Part shown: positions 1 to 9,510 of the stretch, one piece after another
Layout of the letters: every line of letters starts with the position of its first letter
Numbering within the stretch: the stretch's first letter is position 1
Assembly: GCA_005884685.1 (NCBI GenBank)
Contig: VBAH01000041.1
Location: 39,270 to 103,269, forward strand
Direction: 5' to 3'
Source of the DNA: Alphaproteobacteria bacterium
GTDB lineage: Bacteria; Pseudomonadota; Alphaproteobacteria; Rhizobiales; Xanthobacteraceae
Length of the DNA stretch: 64,000 bases
Notes under the pieces: generated by a model
Seen by the model: only the letters and a program-made list of their open reading frames with translations
Databases searched by the model: none
Told to the model about the DNA's origin: nothing
Position numbers and translations under genes: made by a program

Positions 1-1
1 C

Positions 2-871
2 GCCGCGGGCATCAACTTCATCGACGTGTATTTCCGCAACGGCGCCTACCCGCCGCCGGGTGGCTATCCGTTCATCGCCGGCAACGAGGGCTCGGGCGAC
101 GTCACCGCGGTGGGCCCTGGCGTGACCGACATCAAGGTCGGCGATCGTGTCGCCGCCGTCTTCCCGTTCGGCGGTTACGCGGCCGAGCGCAACGTGCCGG
201 CCGACCGCGCCGTGAAGGTGCCGGCCAATATCAGCCACCAGCAGGCCGCCGGCATGATGCTCAAGGGCATGACGGCGCAATACCTGGTGCGGCGCACCTT
301 CAAGGTCGACAAGGGCCACACCATCCTGATGCACGCGGCGGCAGGCGGCGTCGGCCTGATCCTGTGCCAGTGGGCCAATCACCTCGGCGCCACCGTGATC
401 GGCACCGTCGGCTCCAAGGACAAGGCCGACCTCGCGAAGAAGAACGGCTGCCACCACACCATCCTCTACAAGGACGAGGACTTCGTCGCCAAGGTGAAGG
501 AGATCACCGGCGGCAAGATGTGCGACGTGGTCTATGACGGCGTCGGCAAGACGACATTCCCCGGCTCGCTCGATTGCCTCAAGCCGCTCGGCATGTTCGT
601 CTCGTTTGGCGCGTCATCCGGCCAGATCGACGCGTTCAACATCAACATGCTGCAGTTCAAGGGTTCGCTGTTCGCGACCCGCCCGACGCTCAACCACTAT
701 GCGGCAAAGCGCGAGGATCTCCTCGCGATCGCCGGCGACCTGTTCGATGTGGTCGGCTCCGGCGCGGTGAAGATCGATGTCGCCGGAACCTATCCGCTCA
801 AAGACGCGCGCAAGGCGCACGAGGACCTCGAAAGCCGGAAGACCACGGGGTCGCTGATCCTGGTGCCGTGA
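2..871 (+). CDS. Quinone oxidoreductase-like MDR protein, 5' partial
   Basis: Zinc-independent medium-chain dehydrogenase/reductase of the NADPH:quinone oxidoreductase type, expected to reduce quinones or enones with NADPH in the cytosol. The frame is open from base 2, so the start codon lies before the window; 289 residues remain. The NADPH-binding Rossmann motif AAAGGVG falls at about bases 335-355, and the GroES-like N-terminal part carries the usual GNEGSG motif near base 83. It ends 1 nt before the next gene and so is probably co-transcribed with the enoyl-CoA hydratase homologue. The substrate cannot be told from the sequence. Proximity to purine genes may be incidental. Confidence 0.9.
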   Translation, partial: AAGINFIDVYFRNGAYPPPGGYPFIAGNEGSGDVTAVGPGVTDIKVGDRVAAVFPFGGYAAERNVPADRAVKVPANISHQQAAGMMLKGMTAQYLVRRTFKVDKGHTILMHAAAGGVGLILCQWANHLGATVIGTVGSKDKADLAKKNGCHHTILYKDEDFVAKVKEITGGKMCDVVYDGVGKTTFPGSLDCLKPLGMFVSFGASSGQIDAFNINMLQFKGSLFATRPTLNHYAAKREDLLAIAGDLFDVVGSGAVKIDVAGTYPLKDARKAHEDLESRKTTGSLILVP

Positions 872-872
872 C

Positions 873-1598
873 TTGCCCGCGTCGACCATCGAGATCGAGC
901 GGCGCGGGCGCGTCCAGATCGTCGGGATGCGACGACCCGATCAGGGCAATCGCATCAGCCAAACGATGGCGGAGGAGATCGTCGCGGCGCTTGAAAGCGC
1001 CCGGCAGTCTCCCGACATCGGCGCCTGCGTGCTCACCGGCCATGGCGATGTGTTCTGCCTCGGTGGCGACTACAGGAGCGCGGGCCCAACCAATGCCGGC
1101 CGGCTCGCGTTCGCGCGCGCCTTCATCGACATGGCGCAGGCGATGGCGCGTCTCGGCAAGCCGCTGGTCGCGGCGATCAACGGCAACGCCCACGCGGGCG
1201 GCTTTAGCGTCGTTGTCGCCTGCGATCTTGCGGTCATGGCCGCAGACGCGACACTCGGGCTGCCGGAAGCGGCGAGAGGCCTGTTTCCGTTCCTCGCGCT
1301 TGCGATCGTGAAGGACGCGCTGCCGAAGAAAGTTCTGTTCGACATCGTCTATCGCGCCCGGTTGATGGATGCCGCCGAGGCGCGTGCGCTTCATCTGGTC
1401 AACGAAATCGTCCCGCGCGGCGCGGTGCTGGAGCGCGCAATCGCCATTGCCGAGCAAGCGGGTGCGCATAATCCGGACATTCTGCGGCTCGGGCGCGACC
1501 TTCACTACAATATGCGCGGGATGGCGCCTGCGCAGGCGCTTGAGGAGTCGCGCTTCGCGCTGGCCGCCGCATTGGCGGCCGAAGATGAGGCGCGATAA
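873..1598 (+). CDS. Enoyl-CoA hydratase/isomerase family protein
   Basis: Crotonase-fold protein of 241 aa, the usual length for an enoyl-CoA hydratase. The two oxyanion-hole segments are visible as DVFCLGGDY (about residue 60) and NGNAHAGGF (about residue 105), and the LPEAARGLFP segment follows. The start is a TTG one base after the stop of the preceding gene; no ATG lies nearby upstream, and the N-terminal beta strand (IEIERRGRVQIV) begins directly after it. Substrate unknown: members hydrate, isomerise or hydrolyse acyl-CoAs. It forms a tight pair with the quinone oxidoreductase-like gene, which suggests a shared acyl-CoA or enone-handling role rather than purine metabolism. Confidence 0.85.
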   Translation: MPASTIEIERRGRVQIVGMRRPDQGNRISQTMAEEIVAALESARQSPDIGACVLTGHGDVFCLGGDYRSAGPTNAGRLAFARAFIDMAQAMARLGKPLVAAINGNAHAGGFSVVVACDLAVMAADATLGLPEAARGLFPFLALAIVKDALPKKVLFDIVYRARLMDAAEARALHLVNEIVPRGAVLERAIAIAEQAGAHNPDILRLGRDLHYNMRGMAPAQALEESRFALAAALAAEDEAR

Positions 1599-1715
1599 CG
1601 CCTTTCGGCGCCCCCGCCGCATTTCACCGCAGCGGCTGCCGGAAACCCTTTTGTCGGGCGGCGTTTTGTTGGAACATGAGGCTGCCAGCAAGTAAGCCGG
1701 CAGGGTTGCGTGCGA

Positions 1716-2063
1716 ATGGGCCGGATCACCACACATGTCCTCGATACCGCGGCCGGACTGCCGGCGGCCGGTCTGAAGGTCATCCTCACACGCCTCGACG
1801 GAACACCGGCCGTCGTCGGCGAAGCGGTCACCAATGCGGACGGCCGTGCTGGGAAGCCGCTGGTTGAGGGCGCGACATTCGCAACGGGACGTTATGAAAT
1901 CGTGTTTCACGTCGGCGATTACTTTCGCGGGCGCGGCGTCGTACTGCCGGCTCTGCCGTTCCTCGATCTCGTGCCGGTACGCTTCGGCGTGACCGAGGAC
2001 GCGCACTACCACGTGCCGCTGCTGGTCTCGCCGTACGGCTATTCGACCTACCGGGGCAGCTGA
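1716..2063 (+). CDS. uraH: 5-hydroxyisourate hydrolase
   Basis: Transthyretin-related 5-hydroxyisourate hydrolase of 115 aa. It opens the ring of the unstable urate oxidation product to give OHCU, the second step of urate catabolism. The family signatures are present: N-terminal GRITTHVLD with the active-site His, a central Arg-containing strand, and the C-terminal YGYSTYRGS, which matches the diagnostic YRGS tail. The ATG at 1716 places this motif as in the family; a GTG two codons upstream is a less likely start. The stop overlaps the xdhA start by one base (TGATG), implying translational coupling, so the gene belongs to the purine operon. Confidence 0.96.
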   Translation: MGRITTHVLDTAAGLPAAGLKVILTRLDGTPAVVGEAVTNADGRAGKPLVEGATFATGRYEIVFHVGDYFRGRGVVLPALPFLDLVPVRFGVTEDAHYHVPLLVSPYGYSTYRGS

Positions 2064-3562
2064 TGCGCGGCGAAATCCGTATCCTGCGGCGCGGCGAGGT
2101 GGTGAAGCTCTCGGGAATTTCGCCGACGCTGACGTTGCTCGACTACTTGCGTCTCACCGAACGCGCGACCGGCACCAAGGAGGGCTGCGCCGAGGGCGAC
2201 TGCGGTGCCTGCACAGTGGTGCTGCGCCGGCTGCGCGGCGAACGCCTGGTCTACGAGCCGGTCAATGCCTGCATCCTGTTTGCCGGTCAGGTCGACGGCT
2301 GCGAGATCATCACCGTGGAAGACCTCGCGCGCGACGGCACGCTGCATCCGGTGCAGCAGGCGATGGTCGATCTGCATGGCTCCCAGTGCGGGTTTTGTAC
2401 GCCTGGTTTCGTGATGGCTCTGTTCGCGCTGTACCACCGCGCCGATACGCGGCCGGTCGATCGCCAGCGCGTGAACGACTGGATCGCCGGCAATCTCTGC
2501 CGCTGCACCGGGTACCGCCCGATCGTCGACGCGGCGCTCGCCGCCTGCGCTGAGACGGCAAACGACTGGTTCTCCACCGAAGAGCCGGACGTGCGACGCA
2601 CCCTGGGCGACCTGAAGGACAGCGAGGACATTTTCATCGGCACGCGCGAGCGTTTCTTCGCCGCGCCCGCGAGCATCACTGCGCTGGCCAAGCTTTATTT
2701 TTCGCATCCCGACGCCACTCTGGTTGCCGGCTCGACCGACGTCGGACTGTGGGTGACCAAGCAGCTGCGCGATCTGCCCAAAATGATCTGGCTCGGCCGC
2801 GTCAAGGGTCTGGAGGAAATCGAGGACCGGCGCGATGCCGTGAGTTTTGGCGCAAGCGTCACGCTCGCGGAGGCGATGCCGTATCTCGCAGCGCTCGACC
2901 GCGACCTCGGCGAGCTGACGCGCCGCTTCGCCGGCACGCAGGTGCGCATGGCCGCGACCGTCGGCGGCAACATCGCCAACGGCTCGCCGATCGGCGACCT
3001 GCCGCCCGCGCTGATCGCGCTCGGCGCAACGCTCGGCCTGCAGCGCGGCGATCGGCCGCGCACGCTGCCGCTGGAAAGCTATTTCCTCGATTACGGCAAG
3101 CAGGACCGCGCCCCGGGCGAGTTCGTGCGCGTGGTGCGCATTCCGAAGTTCGGCGAAGGCGAGCACTTCCGCTGTTACAAGATTTCCAAGCGCTTCGATT
3201 CCGACATCTCCGCCGTGATGGGCGCCTTCAAGCTGCGCCTTGACGGCACGCGCATCGCGGGCGCGCGCATCGCCTTCGCGCGCATCGCCTTCGGCGGCAT
3301 GGCGGCAATCCCCAAGCGCGCGCGCACCACCGAGAAAGCGTTGATCGAGACCTATCTCGACCGGCCGGATACGTTGGAAGAGGCGATCGAGGCGCTGGCG
3401 CAGGACTTCTCGCCGATCGACGATCTGCGTGCGAGTGCGAAATATCGTCTCGATGCGGCGCGCGCGCTGCTGCGCCGGGCGCTTGCCGAAATCGGCGGAG
3501 CCTCGACGCGCAGGACGCGCGTGGTCGGGTTCCGGGAGGCGGCCGATGTCGCTCCAGCTTGA
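2063..3562 (+). CDS. xdhA: Xanthine dehydrogenase small subunit (FeS/FAD)
   Basis: XdhA, 499 aa, carries electrons from the molybdenum site in XdhB to NAD+. The N-terminal plant-type 2Fe-2S domain has Cys42, Cys47, Cys50 and Cys70. The second 2Fe-2S domain has Cys109, Cys112, Cys146 and Cys148 (SQCGFCTPG and NLCRCTGY). The FAD-binding domain follows, with AGSTDVGLWVTK and TVGGNIANGSPIGD, and then the CO-dehydrogenase flavoprotein C-terminal domain. Length is normal. It overlaps uraH by one base and xdhB by 17. An unusual in-frame 15-bp tandem duplication at 3263-3292 doubles the residues ARIAF in the C-terminal domain. Confidence 0.97.
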   Translation: MRGEIRILRRGEVVKLSGISPTLTLLDYLRLTERATGTKEGCAEGDCGACTVVLRRLRGERLVYEPVNACILFAGQVDGCEIITVEDLARDGTLHPVQQAMVDLHGSQCGFCTPGFVMALFALYHRADTRPVDRQRVNDWIAGNLCRCTGYRPIVDAALAACAETANDWFSTEEPDVRRTLGDLKDSEDIFIGTRERFFAAPASITALAKLYFSHPDATLVAGSTDVGLWVTKQLRDLPKMIWLGRVKGLEEIEDRRDAVSFGASVTLAEAMPYLAALDRDLGELTRRFAGTQVRMAATVGGNIANGSPIGDLPPALIALGATLGLQRGDRPRTLPLESYFLDYGKQDRAPGEFVRVVRIPKFGEGEHFRCYKISKRFDSDISAVMGAFKLRLDGTRIAGARIAFARIAFGGMAAIPKRARTTEKALIETYLDRPDTLEEAIEALAQDFSPIDDLRASAKYRLDAARALLRRALAEIGGASTRRTRVVGFREAADVAPA

Positions 3563-5861
3563 CCGCCGCTCGGAGGAATTGCGCCTGCGCGTGGTGCGTC
3601 GGCCGCTGCGGCACGATTCCGCGGCGAAGCATGTCGCAGGGAGCGCCACGTTCGTCGACGACATCCGCGAGCCGGAGGGGCTGCTGCACATCGCGGCCGG
3701 CGGCGTACCGGCTGCCTCAGGACAACTGCTCGGCGTCGATCTCGCTGCGGTGCGCGCCGCACCCGGTGTCGTTGCGGTGCTCACCGCCGCCGATATCCCT
3801 GGAAAGAACGATGTCGGCCCGGTCGTGCACGACGATCCGGTTTTCGTCGAGAGCCGCATCGAGTTTTACGGGCAGGTGGTGTTCGCCGTCGTGGCCACGA
3901 CCCGCGAGCAGGCGCGCCGCGCCGCGAAGCTTGCCAAGGTCGCGGCTGCGGTCGGCACGCACTGCGTCTCGGTCGACGATGCGCTTGCCGCCGGCAGCCA
4001 TATCCTGCCCGACTGCACATTCCGCAAGGATGACAGCGCGGCTGCACTGGCTGCGAGCGCGCATCGCGTGAAAGGGCAGCTGCGTATCGGCGGCCAGGAG
4101 CATTTCTATCTCGAAGGCCAGGTGTCGCTCGCCATTCCTGGCGAGGACGGCGACATGCTGATCCACACCTCCACGCAGCATCCGAGCGAGATGCAGCATC
4201 TCATCGCCGGCATGCTGAAGGTCCCGGTCAGCGCCGTCACGGTGGAAGTGCGCCGGATGGGCGGCGCGTTCGGGGGCAAGGAAACGCAGGCTGCGCAATG
4301 GGCCGCGCTCGCCGCGCTCGCCGCGCAAATCACCGGACGCCCCTGCAAGATCCGGCTCGACCGCGACGACGACATGTGCCTCACCGGCAAGCGCCACGAT
4401 TTCCTGTCCGACTACGAGGTGGGCTTCGACGCCGAGGGCCGCATCCAGGCGCTGGAAACCGTGATGGCGTCGCGCTGCGGCTATTCGGCGGATTTGTCGG
4501 GCGCGATCAACGATCGCGCCATGTTCCACGCCGACAATGCCTATTTCCTTCCGGCCGCCACGATCACCACCAAGCGTATGAAAACAAACACGGTTTCGAA
4601 CACGGCGTTCCGCGGCTTCGGCGGGCCGCAGGGCATGATGGTGGCCGAGCGCGCGATCGACGAGATCGCTTGGGCGCTCAAGCTCGACCCGCTCGATGTG
4701 CGCAAGCGCAATCTCTATGGCGAAGGCCGCGACATCACGCCGTACGGCATGTTGGTCGAGGACAACATCCTGCCCGCGCTGCTCGACCGCTGCGAGGTGA
4801 CCAGCGACTATCGCGCGCGACGGCGCAAAATAGCGGCGTTTAACGCGCAAAACGGCGCCCTCAAGCGCGGCATGGCGCTGAACCCGGTGAAGTTCGGCAT
4901 CTCGTTCACCACCACGCATCTCAACCAGGCGGGCGCGCTGGTGCATGTCTATCAGGACGGCTCGATCCACCTGAACCACGGCGGCACCGAGATGGGGCAG
5001 GGGATCTACATCAAGGTCGCGCAGGTGGTGGCCGAGGAGTTCGGCGTCGATGCCGACCGGGTGAAGATCCTCGCCACCAGCACCGCCAAGGTGCCGAACA
5101 CCTCGGCGACCGCCGCATCATCCGGCTCCGACATCAACGGCTGGGCGGCAAAGAACGCGGCCGGCGCCATCAAGGAGCGGCTGATCAACTTCGCAGCCGG
5201 CGCCTACGATGTGGTGCCGAGCCAGATCGAATTCCGCGACAACCGCGTGTTCATCGGCAACCAGTCGGTGCCGTTCGCGGAGCTCATACGCAAGGCCTAT
5301 CTCGCGCGCGTCTCGCTGTCGTCGACCGGATTCTACAAGACACCGAAGATCCATTGGGACCCGGCCACCGGCAAAGGCCGGCCGTTCTTCTATTTCGCTT
5401 ACGGGGCGGCATGCTCGGAAGTGCTGGTGGACGTGACGACGGGCGAGATGAAGGTGCAGCGCGTCGATATCCTCCACGACGTCGGCCGTTCGCTCAATCC
5501 GGCGGTGGACATCGGCCAGATCGAGGGCGGCTTCGTGCAGGGCATGGGCTGGCTCACGACGGAGGAGCTGGTGTTTCATGCCGACGGGCGGCTGCTCACG
5601 CATGCGCCGTCGACCTACAAGATCCCCTGCGCTTCGGATGTGCCGGAGCATTTCAACATCGCGCTGTGGGACGGCGCCAACCGCGAGGACACAATCTATC
5701 GCTCCAAGGCGGTGGGCGAGCCGCCGCTGATGCTGGCGATCTCGGTGTTCGCCGCGATTGCCGATGCGATCCACTCGCTCAATCCGGACAAGGCGGTGCC
5801 GCTCGACGCGCCGGCGACGCCGGAATCGATCCTGCGCGCCGTGCAGGCGGTTACGAGCTGA
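3546..5861 (+). CDS. xdhB: Xanthine dehydrogenase molybdenum-binding subunit
   Basis: XdhB, 771 aa, binds the molybdopterin cofactor and hydroxylates hypoxanthine and xanthine to urate. Visible family features are GGAFGGKE in the first Mo-cofactor segment (about base 4260), AFRGFGGPQG (about 4605), the MGQG motif (about 4990), and a C-terminal AVGEPPL whose Glu, at about residue 725, aligns with the catalytic base. The ATG at 3546 is chosen because it begins directly before the conserved N-terminal segment and overlaps xdhA by 17 nt; the same frame is open upstream but lies inside xdhA. The stop shares one base with the xdhC ATG, so xdhABC is one operon. Confidence 0.97.
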   Translation: MSLQLDRRSEELRLRVVRRPLRHDSAAKHVAGSATFVDDIREPEGLLHIAAGGVPAASGQLLGVDLAAVRAAPGVVAVLTAADIPGKNDVGPVVHDDPVFVESRIEFYGQVVFAVVATTREQARRAAKLAKVAAAVGTHCVSVDDALAAGSHILPDCTFRKDDSAAALAASAHRVKGQLRIGGQEHFYLEGQVSLAIPGEDGDMLIHTSTQHPSEMQHLIAGMLKVPVSAVTVEVRRMGGAFGGKETQAAQWAALAALAAQITGRPCKIRLDRDDDMCLTGKRHDFLSDYEVGFDAEGRIQALETVMASRCGYSADLSGAINDRAMFHADNAYFLPAATITTKRMKTNTVSNTAFRGFGGPQGMMVAERAIDEIAWALKLDPLDVRKRNLYGEGRDITPYGMLVEDNILPALLDRCEVTSDYRARRRKIAAFNAQNGALKRGMALNPVKFGISFTTTHLNQAGALVHVYQDGSIHLNHGGTEMGQGIYIKVAQVVAEEFGVDADRVKILATSTAKVPNTSATAASSGSDINGWAAKNAAGAIKERLINFAAGAYDVVPSQIEFRDNRVFIGNQSVPFAELIRKAYLARVSLSSTGFYKTPKIHWDPATGKGRPFFYFAYGAACSEVLVDVTTGEMKVQRVDILHDVGRSLNPAVDIGQIEGGFVQGMGWLTTEELVFHADGRLLTHAPSTYKIPCASDVPEHFNIALWDGANREDTIYRSKAVGEPPLMLAISVFAAIADAIHSLNPDKAVPLDAPATPESILRAVQAVTS

Positions 5862-6862
5862 TGTCCGTTTGGCCGACCATCGCGCAGTTCATTGCCGAGC
5901 AGGGCGCGGCGGCGCTGGTCACCCTGGCGCAGGCGCAAGGCTCGAGCCCGCGCGAGGTTGGGGCGCGCATGGTGGTGGCGCCGGACGGCGCGTTTACCGG
6001 TACGATCGGGGGTGGCGCTTTGGAGTGGGGCGCGCTCGCCGAAGCGCAGGCGCTGCTGGCGCGGCGCGGCGGGCCCGCGGTCGCGCGGCTCGACAAGGCA
6101 CTCGGGCCGGACCTCGGGCAATGCTGCGGCGGCCGCGTGCTGCTGACGATCGAGCGGTTTGGGTCTGCGGATAGCGACGCCGTTGCGGCGCTGGCCAAAG
6201 CGGAACGGGCGGGCGTTCTGACCACAATCGCGACGGTCGGGGGTGACGGACGGCTCACGCGTCGCGCCGCCATGGCGAACGAAGGGCGCTCGCCGCGCCC
6301 GGCCTACGAGATCCAATCCGACAGCCGCATCTACGAACGCTTCGGCGACGAGCCGACACCGTTCTACCTGTTCGGCGCGGGCCACGTGGGGCGTGCGCTC
6401 AGTGTGGCGCTTGGGCCCCTGCCGTTCCTCATCACATGGATCGATATGCGTCCCGGCGCGATCCCGGAGGCATTCCCCGCGAACGTCACTGCCATCACGC
6501 GAGGCGACCCGGTCGCGTTGCTCGGCCGCGCACCCGACGGCGCATTCGTTGCCGTGATGACGCACAGCCACGCGCTCGATCTCGATCTCACCATCGCTGC
6601 GCTGCAGGCGGATCGCTTTTCCTACGTCGGACTGATCGGCAGCGCGACCAAGCGCGCCCGCTTCGCCGCGGCGATGCAGAAGATGGGCATGGCTGCCGGT
6701 ATGGTGGACCAGCTCATCTGCCCGATCGGGCTGACCACGATTAGCGACAAGGCGCCGGCCGCGATTGCAGCCTCGGTCGCCGCGCAGGTGTTGATGGCGC
6801 GTGAGGCCGCACGCGGCGCGGCCAGGGTCGAGGAACCGAAGGCACGGGCGCGCCATGGCTGA
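5861..6862 (+). CDS. xdhC: Xanthine dehydrogenase accessory protein XdhC
   Basis: XdhC, 333 aa, is the dedicated chaperone that binds molybdopterin cofactor, supports its sulfuration and inserts it into XdhB; it is not part of the final enzyme. The N-terminal XdhC/CoxI domain shows SSPREVGARM and QCCGGRV, and the C-terminal Rossmann-like domain begins at YLFGAGHVG (about residue 170). The ATG overlaps the xdhB stop by one base. The last 8 nt overlap the start of the ABC-transporter ATPase gene, which ties enzyme maturation and purine import to one transcript. Confidence 0.95.
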   Translation: MSVWPTIAQFIAEQGAAALVTLAQAQGSSPREVGARMVVAPDGAFTGTIGGGALEWGALAEAQALLARRGGPAVARLDKALGPDLGQCCGGRVLLTIERFGSADSDAVAALAKAERAGVLTTIATVGGDGRLTRRAAMANEGRSPRPAYEIQSDSRIYERFGDEPTPFYLFGAGHVGRALSVALGPLPFLITWIDMRPGAIPEAFPANVTAITRGDPVALLGRAPDGAFVAVMTHSHALDLDLTIAALQADRFSYVGLIGSATKRARFAAAMQKMGMAAGMVDQLICPIGLTTISDKAPAAIAASVAAQVLMAREAARGAARVEEPKARARHG

Positions 6863-8438
6863 TGCCGCGCTCGCCATTGCTTCGGCGCCGGACAAACCGG
6901 TTCAGCCGGACGAGCTCCCGCTGCTCGAAGCGGTCGGCGTCACCAAGCTTTATGGCCACTTTGTCGCCAACGACAGCATCGATCTCGAGATCTGGCCGGC
7001 CGAAGTGCACGCGCTGCTCGGCGAGAATGGCGCCGGCAAGTCCACGCTGGTGAAGATGATCTACGGCCTGTTGCAGCGGAGCGCGGGCGAATTCCGCTGG
7101 CAAGGCGAGCCGATCGAGCTCCCCGGTCCGGCCGCTGCGCGCGCGCACGGCATCGGCATGGTGTTCCAGCATTTCAGCCTGTTCGAGCAACTGACCGTTG
7201 CCGAGAACGTCGCGCTCGGCCTCGACAATGTGCCGCTCGCCGGACTCGACGAGCGCGTCGCCGAAGTGTCGCGCAATTACGGCCTTCCGCTCGACCCGAA
7301 ACGCGAGGTCTGGCGGCTGTCCGTCGGCGAACGCCAGCGCATCGAGATCGTGCGCTGCCTCTTGCAGGACCCGAAGCTGTTGATCCTCGACGAGCCGACG
7401 TCCGTGCTCACCCCGCAGGAGGCCGAACAACTGTTCCGCACGCTGCGCGTGCTGCGCAAGGAAGGCCGCGCGATCCTTTACATCAGCCACAAGCTCGAGG
7501 AGGTGCGCGCGCTGTGCGACACCGCCACGATCCTGCGCGGCGGAAAAGTCATCGCCACCTGTGATCCCCGCGCGGAAACCGCACAATCGCTCGCCAGCAT
7601 GATGGTCGGGGGCGAGGTGGGCGCGGTCCGTTCGGATGGACAAAAGAAATTGGGAAATCCCCGATTGGTCGTCCGCAATCTCAATGTGACGCCGGACGAC
7701 CCGCATGGCGTCAAGCTCGACGGCATCACGTTCGAGCTCGCGGCCGGGGAAATCCTTGGGCTGGCTGGTGTCGCAGGCAATGGGCAGGATGAGCTGTTTG
7801 CGGCGCTCTCCGGTGAGGTGCTGGCCGACAATGCCGACGTCATCAGGATCGACAACCGCGATGCCGGCCGAATGTCCATCACGGAACGGCGGCGGCTTGG
7901 GGCCGCCTTCGTGCCGGAGGAACGCCTCGGCCATGCAACCGCACCGCGGTTCAAGCTCTCCGACAACGTGCTGATCACCGGCCACGCGGCCAGCCCGATG
8001 GTGCGGCGCGGCTTCATCAATCGCGCGCAGGCGCGTGCCTTCGTCGACCGCATCACCAAGGCGTATGACGTGCGCAAGGCGAAGCGCGATCCGGAGGCAG
8101 CCAGCCTTTCGGGCGGCAATTTGCAGAAATTCGTGGTCGGACGCGAGATCCTGCGCGAGCCGCGGCTGCTCATCGTGAGTCAGCCGACCTGGGGCGTCGA
8201 TGCCGGCGCGGCCGCCGCGATCCGTCAGGCGATCATCGATCTGGCGGCGCGTGGCGCGGCCGTCCTGGTGATGAGTCAGGACCTCGACGAGCTGTATGAA
8301 ATCGCCGACCGGCTGGTGGTGATCTGCGCGGGCCGGCTCTCTGCGCCGCGCCAGACGCGCCGCGCCGATCGCGGCGAGATCGGAATGCTGATGGCGGGCG
8401 TGGGCATGAAGGGGGCGGGACATGCGGCTCGCGCTTGA
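6855..8438 (+). CDS. Purine/nucleoside ABC transporter ATP-binding protein
   Basis: Double-domain ABC ATPase of 527 aa that would energise the importer formed with the next two permeases and the BMP-family binding protein. The first nucleotide-binding domain has Walker A GENGAGKST (about residue 55), a signature LSVGERQR and Walker B LLILDEPTS. The second domain has a degenerate Walker A region (VAGNGQDE) and signature LSGGNLQK. This asymmetry is typical of sugar- and nucleoside-type ATPases such as RbsA, YufO and NupA. The start ATG lies 8 nt inside xdhC. Location in the xdh operon, and a BMP rather than sugar-binding partner, point to nucleosides or purine bases as substrate; this is inferred from context. 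Confidence 0.92.
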   Translation: MADAALAIASAPDKPVQPDELPLLEAVGVTKLYGHFVANDSIDLEIWPAEVHALLGENGAGKSTLVKMIYGLLQRSAGEFRWQGEPIELPGPAAARAHGIGMVFQHFSLFEQLTVAENVALGLDNVPLAGLDERVAEVSRNYGLPLDPKREVWRLSVGERQRIEIVRCLLQDPKLLILDEPTSVLTPQEAEQLFRTLRVLRKEGRAILYISHKLEEVRALCDTATILRGGKVIATCDPRAETAQSLASMMVGGEVGAVRSDGQKKLGNPRLVVRNLNVTPDDPHGVKLDGITFELAAGEILGLAGVAGNGQDELFAALSGEVLADNADVIRIDNRDAGRMSITERRRLGAAFVPEERLGHATAPRFKLSDNVLITGHAASPMVRRGFINRAQARAFVDRITKAYDVRKAKRDPEAASLSGGNLQKFVVGREILREPRLLIVSQPTWGVDAGAAAAIRQAIIDLAARGAAVLVMSQDLDELYEIADRLVVICAGRLSAPRQTRRADRGEIGMLMAGVGMKGAGHAARA

Positions 8439-9510
8439 ACGGCGCGCCGAGCGCTCGATTGCGATGGCGCTGGTCTCGCCGCTGATTGCGGTCGCGCTGA
8501 CGCTCGCGACCGGCGCGCTGCTGTTCGCGCTGCTCGGCAAGCCGCCGGTCGAAGCGCTGAAGATCTATTTTTTCGAGCCGCTCACCGATCCATGGGCGCT
8601 GCAGGAGATCGCCGTGAAGGCGACGCCGCTGGTGCTCATCGCGGTGGGGCTGTCGCTCTGCTACCTGGCGAACGTCTGGAATATCGGCGCCGAGGGCCAA
8701 TTCCTGATCGGCGCGATCACCGGCGGCTGGCTCGCGGTCGCAACGCATGGCACCGGCGCCGGGTACTGGGTGCTGCCCGCAATGCTTGTGCTCGGCGCGC
8801 TCGGCGGCGCGGCTTACGCGCTCGTTCCGGCAGTGTTCCGCGTGCGGTTCGGCGCGAGCGAGATCCTCACCAGCCTGATGCTGGTCTATGTCGCCGAATT
8901 GCTGCTCGACTATCTGGTGCGCGGACCGTGGCGCGACCCGAAAGGCTTCAACTTCCCGACCACCGCCGAATTCGATGCCGTTGCCGCGATGCCGACCCTG
9001 ATCGAGGGCAGCCGCCTGCATCTCGGCGCGATCATCGCGCTGCTGGTGGTCGCCTGGGCGACCGTGATGCTCGGCCGCACGCTGAAAGGGTTCGAGATCA
9101 AGCTGGTCGGCGCCGCGCCGCGCGCCGCACGCTTTGGCGGTTTCAGCGACAAGTGGCTTACGGTCGTGACGTTCCTGATCTCGGGCGCGCTCGCAGGCCT
9201 CGCCGGCGTGATCGAGGTGTCGGCGACGGTGAACCACCTTCAGCCCAACATCTCGCCCGGCTATGGCTTCACCGCGATCATCGTGGCGTTTCTCGGCCGG
9301 CTTAATCCGGCCGGCATCCTGGTCGCGGCGCTGTTCCTCGCGCTCACCTTCATCGGCGGGGAGAGCGCGCAGATCTCGCTCAAGGTGCCACTCGATCTCA
9401 CCAAGGTGTTCCAGGGTATCCTGCTGTTCTACGTGCTCGCCTGCGACACGCTGATCCTCTATCGCTTCCGCCTCCTGCCTGCGCCGAAGGCCGTCCATGG
9501 AATTCGTTGA
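8422..9510 (+). CDS. ABC transporter permease (nucleoside type, first)
   Basis: Integral inner-membrane permease of 362 aa with about eight to ten hydrophobic segments, related to the YufP/NupB and RbsC-like permeases. Typical short motifs are NIGAEGQF (about residue 90) and a cytoplasmic loop around GFEIKLVGAAPRAARFGG, where the ATPase is expected to dock. It overlaps the ATPase gene by 17 nt and the second permease by 14 nt, as expected for stoichiometric translation of a heterodimeric channel. The likely cargo is a purine nucleoside or base because of the operon; the sequence alone does not define it. Confidence 0.92.
   Translation: MRLALERRAERSIAMALVSPLIAVALTLATGALLFALLGKPPVEALKIYFFEPLTDPWALQEIAVKATPLVLIAVGLSLCYLANVWNIGAEGQFLIGAITGGWLAVATHGTGAGYWVLPAMLVLGALGGAAYALVPAVFRVRFGASEILTSLMLVYVAELLLDYLVRGPWRDPKGFNFPTTAEFDAVAAMPTLIEGSRLHLGAIIALLVVAWATVMLGRTLKGFEIKLVGAAPRAARFGGFSDKWLTVVTFLISGALAGLAGVIEVSATVNHLQPNISPGYGFTAIIVAFLGRLNPAGILVAALFLALTFIGGESAQISLKVPLDLTKVFQGILLFYVLACDTLILYRFRLLPAPKAVHGIR

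Noticed and set aside
2048..3859. 603-codon minus-strand frame opposite xdhA
   Set aside because: Shadow frame; the sense strand encodes all FeS cysteines of XdhA.
6741..8540. 599-codon minus-strand frame opposite the ABC ATPase
   Set aside because: Shadow frame; Walker and signature motifs are on the plus strand.
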